Below, piece by piece: positions 57,770 to 64,000 of a DNA stretch of 64,000 bases. The stretch is from assembly GCA_031841125.1 (NCBI GenBank), contig CM063113.1:58025211-58089210 (forward strand). The letters run 5' to 3'. The notes under the pieces were generated by a model. The model did not search any database and had not been told where the DNA came from. It was given only the letters and a program-made list of their open reading frames with translations. A program made the translations under genes and the position numbers. Every line of letters begins with the position of its first letter. Positions within the stretch are counted from its first letter, which is position 1. This DNA comes from Acanthococcus lagerstroemiae (taxonomy: Eukaryota; Arthropoda; Insecta; Hemiptera; Eriococcidae).

Positions 57770-60200
57770 GGACTGGAAATGAATCAGAACCTGATTACTT
57801 GAACATTCCACTTTTGGTACAATTATTTCTGTTAAAAAAAAAAAAAAAAAAACACACGATTAAACTGAAATATTCTAAAAATAGTGGATCAAGGCCTTGG
57901 TAATCCACTTTTTGTGTTCTTTATGCCGATCAAAACCAAAATGATTCGCTTTCGATACTTTGTGAAGATCAAGGAACTCTTGAAACTAGCTCTCAAAATG
58001 ATTAAATTGAAAAATAGACCGAAAGTGACTTAATATACCAATTCACATAAGTGATCCACATTCGGTTTACTTCTGTTTGAAAGGTACTACAGCTCTATAG
58101 TTATACTCGTACACGCAGGTATAAAATCGTTTTGCCAGTTTGATTGCAGACTCAAGAATTTCCAACACTTTTTTGGCATTTTCGTTGTAGTTTTGGCAAT
58201 TATGCTTCAAACATGCGCCCTAGAATCATACCTATGTGGCAATCATTAGGTATATTTTATCCATTTTGATCGTTCACACGAAATATTTTCTACAAAACAT
58301 GCAACTTGCAAACAGAAAACCTTAAGAAAATTCAAATACATTGTTACCTATCAATTGATTTCGCATTCTAGGGTAGATTTGGAACCTAAAATTCAAAACT
58401 TCGACCAAAGTTTCGAAAAATTTAAGTTTTTAAGATACATCGGTTTCTGAATTGACTTTTTGCAATCAAATAGCGGATGGACTGTACCCACATGTGTAAC
58501 CATAGAGCCCAGAGGGGACACTCAGACTCAAAGTTCCAAATCGAAAGAGTTTCGGGAAAATACTGAAAATGGATGAAGGTTTTTTGGTGATCTAATTTTA
58601 ATGTTCATCATTATATGGATCAAAACAAATATGATTCACTTTCAGTATTTTTTATTCATTGATTCCTAAAACGAGCTCTGAAAACGAATACCACTGAAAA
58701 ATTCTCCAGAAGTGAATCAAAACCAGCTTTGCTATTCGCTTTTTATACTTTTTATATCAATCAAGAAACTCCTGGAGCAAGCTTTCAAAATAATTAAATT
58801 GAAAAATATACCCACTGAAAATGAATCAACACCCAGCTTACTTGCATGACCCACATAATGTTCAGTTATTTTTGAAAAACACCCTGACCATATTTTTCAA
58901 AGCAAATAAACCGTGAAAATACACTAAAAATAAATCAAAACCGGTGATCCAATTCCGGTGTTTGTATGCGGATCAAAAACCAAGATGATGTACTTTCAAT
59001 ACATTATCTATTGACAAACTCCTGGAACAAGCCCTCAAAATGAGTCGATTGAATAAGACACCAAATGTGAATCTTAACCAGCTTTTCCTGAGTGATCCAC
59101 GTTTAGTTCAGTTATTTTTGTAGAACATCCTGACCTGGTCCAAAATTAAAATTGATCTTGAACTCTGTAAAAGTACCAAAAACCGATCAAAACCGAGGTA
59201 CCTAATCCAAATTTGGTATTTCTGTATGTGTATCAAACGCGAATGAAATTGATTTTTGATAAAACTTTTAAGACAAATTCTCAGTACGGTTAAATTGAAG
59301 AGGTAGGTACCAAAAGTGAACTAAAACCAGATTACCTGGTGAGTAATTTTAGTTTTTGATCATTTTTAGGAAATACCTACATGAATAATAAAAACGATTT
59401 AAAACTTTGAAAGAGTACTGAAAATGGATTAACACTGATGTGATCCGAATTCGGTACTTTTTATGAAGAATAAAACTTATGAAATTCACCCAACTTTTAG
59501 AAGAATTTTCAATTTATGATTAAATAGAAGAAGGTACCAAAAGTGAATCAAAACTAGCTTACCTAAGTGATCCACTCCAGTTATTTTTAGGATGACATCC
59601 TGACCAAGTACCAAAGCGAATAGACTTTGAAAAAATAGTAAAAATAGGTCGAAACAGAACTGATCCAAATTTTTATGCGGATGGTTGAAATCAGAGAGAT
59701 TTAATTTTGATAACTTTTAAACCATACTCTCTAAATAATTAAACTGAAAAAGGAACCAACTGTGAATCAAAACCAGCTTACCTGCGTGATTTATTTATTT
59801 ACTTCGGTTTAATTATTTTTTTTTTTTGGAAGACACCTAAATCATGTTTAAAAGCCATTACAAACTTAAAAAAAAAAAAGAAAAAAAAGTTTAAATTGAG
59901 TTGATCTGAGTTCTGCATTTTTTTGTGGATCAACACCCACTTCCAATACACCTTCTTACGTCAAAAGATTCCTCGCTTCAGCTCTCGATGATAGCTTGTA
60001 AAAGAGGTAGCGAAAAAGGAAACAAAATCTACTCATGAATAACCTCATTATTTTAATCTCATTATTTTGGTGCTTTGAAATTTTTTCGAACGACAGTGCG
60101 ATCTAGTTTCTATAATTCCGAAGTAAGGTACCAAAAGCTAATCTGAACCTTAGGGGGGGGGGGCTCTCTGTTTGGATGGCATGTTCAGAATGCTTTTAAA
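57770..60200. repeat. Degenerate tandem array, unit about 220-250 bp
   Basis: The phrase GTGAATCAAAACCAGCTTACCT and variants recur near 58712, 58810, 59060, 59310, 59538 and 59758. Most are followed by AGTGATCCAC...CAGTTATTTTT, CACCCTGACCA and a GGATCAAAACC block, with AAAATGATTAAATTGAAAAA in between. Spacing is 220-250 bp. No coding frame spans it. Confidence 0.75.
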
Positions 60201-62380
60201 GTGGCTCAACTTTTAACTAAACTCGCCCGAGTAATGGATTATAATATCTGTGATACTTCTATATATTTAATGAGACCCGCGTCAAGCTTCCAAAAGAATT
60301 ACATTAACTTGAGAAAATACCGAAAGTGGATCAAAACTTTGATAATTTGTAAGGATCATAATATCAAGAGTAGGTATTCAGGAAACACTGGGAAACCAAG
60401 GTTGGATTCAACTTTTCTGGACTACTTAATTCATATTAGACGTCTATGCATATTGCATACCCTGTACTTAAAATGTGAACTTTTCTTTACAGTCTGGCCT
60501 ATTATTACAAGTTTTATTGTCATTATTGTGCTTTACAGCTTACATAAAAAAATCTCATTTTCATTTGAGAGGAGGGATAACGAAAAGGGAACTTGGTTTT
60601 CTGAGTTGACAGCCCCTCTGGGGTTAACTACCAGAGTGAATACTTTTCTTTTTGTGCTTAGGTTCAAATAAAATTTGAAGCCATCCACGAATTGCTCTCC
60701 CCCTAAACGGTCATTCTGTGCATTTTCGAAGAAGGTAATGCTTCTTATTTTATTTCTACAAGGCGCTTTACATTTTTAAGCCCGACTCTTTTGGCAGAAT
60801 TTCCTCCTAAACCTAATCCAAATTTTTGCTGACTGCTTCGAGTTGAAGTGGTGGAAAACACTTCAGAATGCCAGGTACTCGAATAATTGGCCTTAAATGC
60901 ATCTTCTTCTTAATTTTCTTCAGGCGCCGTATTCGATACCGGACATTGAGGTCACGATTACTGACGGGTGACTCTCCTGGGCAGGTCAGTCGGGGTGGTT
61001 CGCCGTTGCTTACCCCAAGGTTTTGTTACGTTATGTTTTCCTTCCCTATATCGAATAGTGTGCAACCGCAGTTCGCTTAGCCAGTGCTTCACGACGTTGA
61101 ATAAGCTGTCCACGACGTGCACACGCACAGCACCAAGCTTTCTAATCTGGTGGTAACACGGCCTGCGATTGTAATGTTTTGTTCGTGTGAACTGGCGAGG
61201 GTTACTGGACCCGCTACGTTTCCACGTTGATTGATATGTAGTCGCTGTATTCGCCAGAATGTTAGTGGGTGTCAGGACCGTATTTACGTATAGGCAACAT
61301 AGGCACATGCCTAGGGCAGCAGATTTCGGGGGCCGGCAAAGTTTTGGCATATGTTTGTAATCTATGTAGGTACTTATTAAAAAAACAAAAGAACAACAAA
61401 AAAAGAACAGAAATCTGAGGGGGCGACGATTTCCATTCGGCCTAGAATACTCTATGGGGGGGGGGCGAATGCCCCCTCCCCAAGACACCTGAAATTGAAT
61501 GCAAAATATGCAAAAATGAGCAATGTTTCTCCTTTAAATCGTTTTTTCGAAATTTTCTTGTTCGAGCAGTAATTTTACCTTCATTTTCATACAATAGTCC
61601 TCTAATATCGGCAATTTTTAAAAAATATCTCAATTTTCGACCTTCTTCTCTTGAAAATTTTACATTGTCCCCCCCCCCTCCCTTGGGAAAATCCTTTGGC
61701 TATGCCACTGGGTGTGTGTATGAAAACTTGGTAATTTGAGTGATTTTGTCCAGCTTACTTTCGGCGAGGGTAGAAAATTCTGTTACTGTCAGGGTTCAAA
61801 AGACAGATGCTATCTTTGAAAATGTTGCAACGAAGATGTGTTCTTTGAATCTTAATTCTGCGTATATTATGCATTCTTCTTGTAGCAGAGGACTTGAGGG
61901 GGAAAGTAGGTAGGCCATTTCCAAATAGCATCTTTGAAACGTAATTCAGATTTCAGATCACTAACCTAATGAGTAGTGTTAAAAGTAATCGTATACTATT
62001 GCGACAGCCGTCCAACCGACACGACAAGCAACCGGTTCGAACAGATGCAAACGCAACCAATCTTACCGAAGTCGAACCAATCATGTTCTTTCGAGAAATT
62101 AGCCAGCTTTGTCGAATGTGATTGGTTCAGTTCCTGTAAGAATGACTTTGCTTGTAACTGCTCTAGAATGCTGTTTACCAACTCGGTCGGTTTTCGTTGT
62201 ATTACGAGTAGATGATCTCTTTCAAGAACATTCAAAAAAGTAAAGTACCTACAAATTACTTCACAAATCAGGATTGGCGATTGGGTACGATAAACTAAAG
62301 TCAATCGAAACGCTATGAGAGAACGTTTTCCCATAGACTTCTTCCACTGGTAAAAATAAAAGGACGAAATTAAAAAATTC
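60201..62380. other. Non-coding repeat-rich stretch
   Basis: It holds old transposon-like remnants (GACCGTATTTACGTATAGGC...CCTAGGGCAGCAGATTTCGG at about 61278-61330; poly-G/poly-C runs at 61456 and 61669) and a GC-richer exon-like island at 60925-61026. Open frames of 128-176 codons show no recognisable domains. Confidence 0.4.
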
Positions 62381-64000
62381 AAGCGATTCTTTATTGTTTT
62401 TCATGTATATATGTATATATTTCAAAACCTATAACGAAAAGGTAATATTGCTGCCAGTAAATATTAAAATATTGCCGGAATTAACGTTTACGTTTAATTT
62501 CTATGTTCGAATGTTACAGGAGGTATTCTATATACACACGTTATCCATAATGCATACATTTTACAAACATATAAATATATACGCGTAAAATTTACCTTCA
62601 ATCATATAAAAACTGTTGTCTAGTAGCACGAATTCGCCGTATTTTTCAAATAAAAAGATGTAATTAATAAACTGTAAACACACCCGATATGAAGCGAGTA
62701 TAATCGGGGTTCGATAAACAGGTAGAAATAAATAATGGAACATGGACGAGATTAAAATATCCGCATGAGTTACGATCGACCAGAATTTCACTGTTTCATT
62801 ATTGAGAAAATTAAAAAACAATATTACTGACGAATGTTAATACAAGTGAAATACATGCATTTAAAAGTACCGTTCCTCTGATACAGAAAAAGGGAAGAAA
62901 TTATCGGCCTAGATTTTGCTATTAGTATATCTGTTGAAAAACTAAAGTAATTACCGCATAGCTACTTGGGCACAAATCTAGATACTCGGAAACTATTACT
63001 TTCGTATCGAATGTTTCGAACAGGTTTTTCAAATTATGCATTTCATTGACTTTAATTGACGAGTAAACGTTTCTGCGAACTAAGAACAAAAAAAAAAGAA
63101 AAAAGAAAAAAGAAAAAAAAAAAGAAAAAAGAAAAGACAAAATAAACAAAAAGCTTTCATTGATGCACCACACATATACAATGCCGCGAGTTTCAAAACG
63201 GATCACAGGAGAAGCGCGACAAGGTTTTTCCTTACATCAAATGTATTCTTCTTCGTATGTTAAGAGATAACTCTTTATACAAAGTTTTACGGGGGAAAAA
63301 AAAAATACAAGTACATATTTTTAAAATATTCGCCAGAAGGCGACAGACAAAACTTAACGATGAGAAGGTACTTCTTGTCAAACTATATAATTATTACGAG
63401 ATACATGTATACACGTGTATAATATTATAAACTTTTATGATACAAAAATAAAAATCTTAAAGATAAAGAGGAAATAATCGAATTAAAACATAAAACAAAT
63501 GAATCATTCTTACTGAACATAGCTACAGATAAACTTAGACTTACTGTTCAATTTATTACAAGATCAATTACAGTATTAATATGCGTCAATTCATAACCGA
63601 ACCATACAGAACAAGACAAAAAAATCCGAAATAAGATTTGGTACATACATAAATAACAATAATTAAAACTAATACATAACTACACGAATTGTTTAAAAAT
63701 CTATTGTCTCATCGAGTACTTCTCTCCTAAAATAAGAGAAAATAGGTGATTACTTGAAATTGCATACCAATAGCACCCACAAGCTACACTGACAAACGAT
63801 ATATAAAGACTCGAAACTTCAAAATGAGACGAATGAAAATACGAGTTCATGATACGTTTACATAATTCGCATCCGATGCAACCAAATTACTAGAGCGAGG
63901 GCACTCGAAACGAACATCCGAACATGACCCATTATTGCAGAAGCGAATGACGTTCTAAGATGTGAGAATTGAACTAGAGCAATGATTTCGTAATTCCATT
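62381..64000. other. AT-rich tail, possibly a 3' UTR on the minus strand
   Basis: Long unique-looking AT-rich DNA without inverted-repeat elements. A minus-strand AATAAA sits at its left edge (about 62390-62396). This would fit a long 3' UTR of a gene lying beyond 64000, but no coding exon is present to prove it. A purine microsatellite (A/G) lies at 63090-63135. Confidence 0.25.

Noticed and set aside
60201..60671. 156-codon plus-strand frame
   Set aside because: It starts at the edge of the degenerate tandem array, with no domain, no splice context and no conserved motif; it looks accidental.
60958..61488. 176-codon minus-strand frame
   Set aside because: It runs through old transposon-like remnants and low-complexity sequence; nothing supports it as a gene.
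61996..62382. 128-codon minus-strand frame
   Set aside because: No recognisable fold or family, no adjoining exons; kept only as non-coding background.
1..64000. CRISPR arrays, operons, ribosome-binding sites or bacterial insertion sequences
   Set aside because: The window is intron-rich animal DNA; repeats seen are MITEs, LINE remains and tandem arrays, none with CRISPR spacing.

Overview
The window is animal nuclear DNA, almost certainly from an insect. The genes are split by many GT-AG introns, the intergenic DNA is AT-rich and full of short inverted-repeat transposons, and the gene set includes a dicistronic stoned locus and a Cut8-type proteasome tether. The general look (many TAGGTAC/TACCTA strings, dense MITEs) would suit a sternorrhynchan hemipteran such as a scale insect, aphid or mealybug. 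That is an impression, not a demonstration. All exon boundaries were joined by hand from reading frame, splice consensus and phase; no alignment was run.

Layout. 1-8.0 kb: no gene body recognised; two elements with hAT-type 8-bp target duplications, one of which contains a broken Jockey-like LINE fragment, and a 725-bp element with TA duplications. 8.0-10.9 kb (+): the 3' five exons of a divergent ZIP (SLC39, LIV-1 type) metal transporter. 13.3-18.0 kb (+): a nine-exon gene for a 416-residue coiled-coil protein I cannot name. 18.4-23.1 kb (-): a complete TMEM151-family gene, convergent with the previous one; its first intron carries hairpins and MITEs. 25.6-28.0 kb (-): a Cut8/STS1 nuclear-proteasome-tether gene. 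29.4-33.3 kb (+): ACBD3/GCP60 with its ACBP and GOLD domains, divergent from Cut8. 36.4-51.0 kb (-): the stoned locus, with the stnA and stnB reading frames in tandem on one large exon followed by twelve further stnB exons. 51-64 kb: probably the long 5' intron and promoter side of stoned, then repeats, including a degenerate ~220-250 bp tandem array at 57.8-60.2 kb and a tRNA-like SINE head. No gene body was recognised there.

The genes do not form an operon-like pathway. The exception is stoned, where two endocytic adaptor proteins are read from one apparent transcript. The most notable observation is that the 1,986-nt stnA frame is almost free of ATG in all three frames: the start codon plus one out-of-frame ATG opening a 4-codon frame, against about 31 expected by chance. 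It ends only 10 nt before the stnB ATG, an arrangement well suited to leaky scanning from stnA to stnB.
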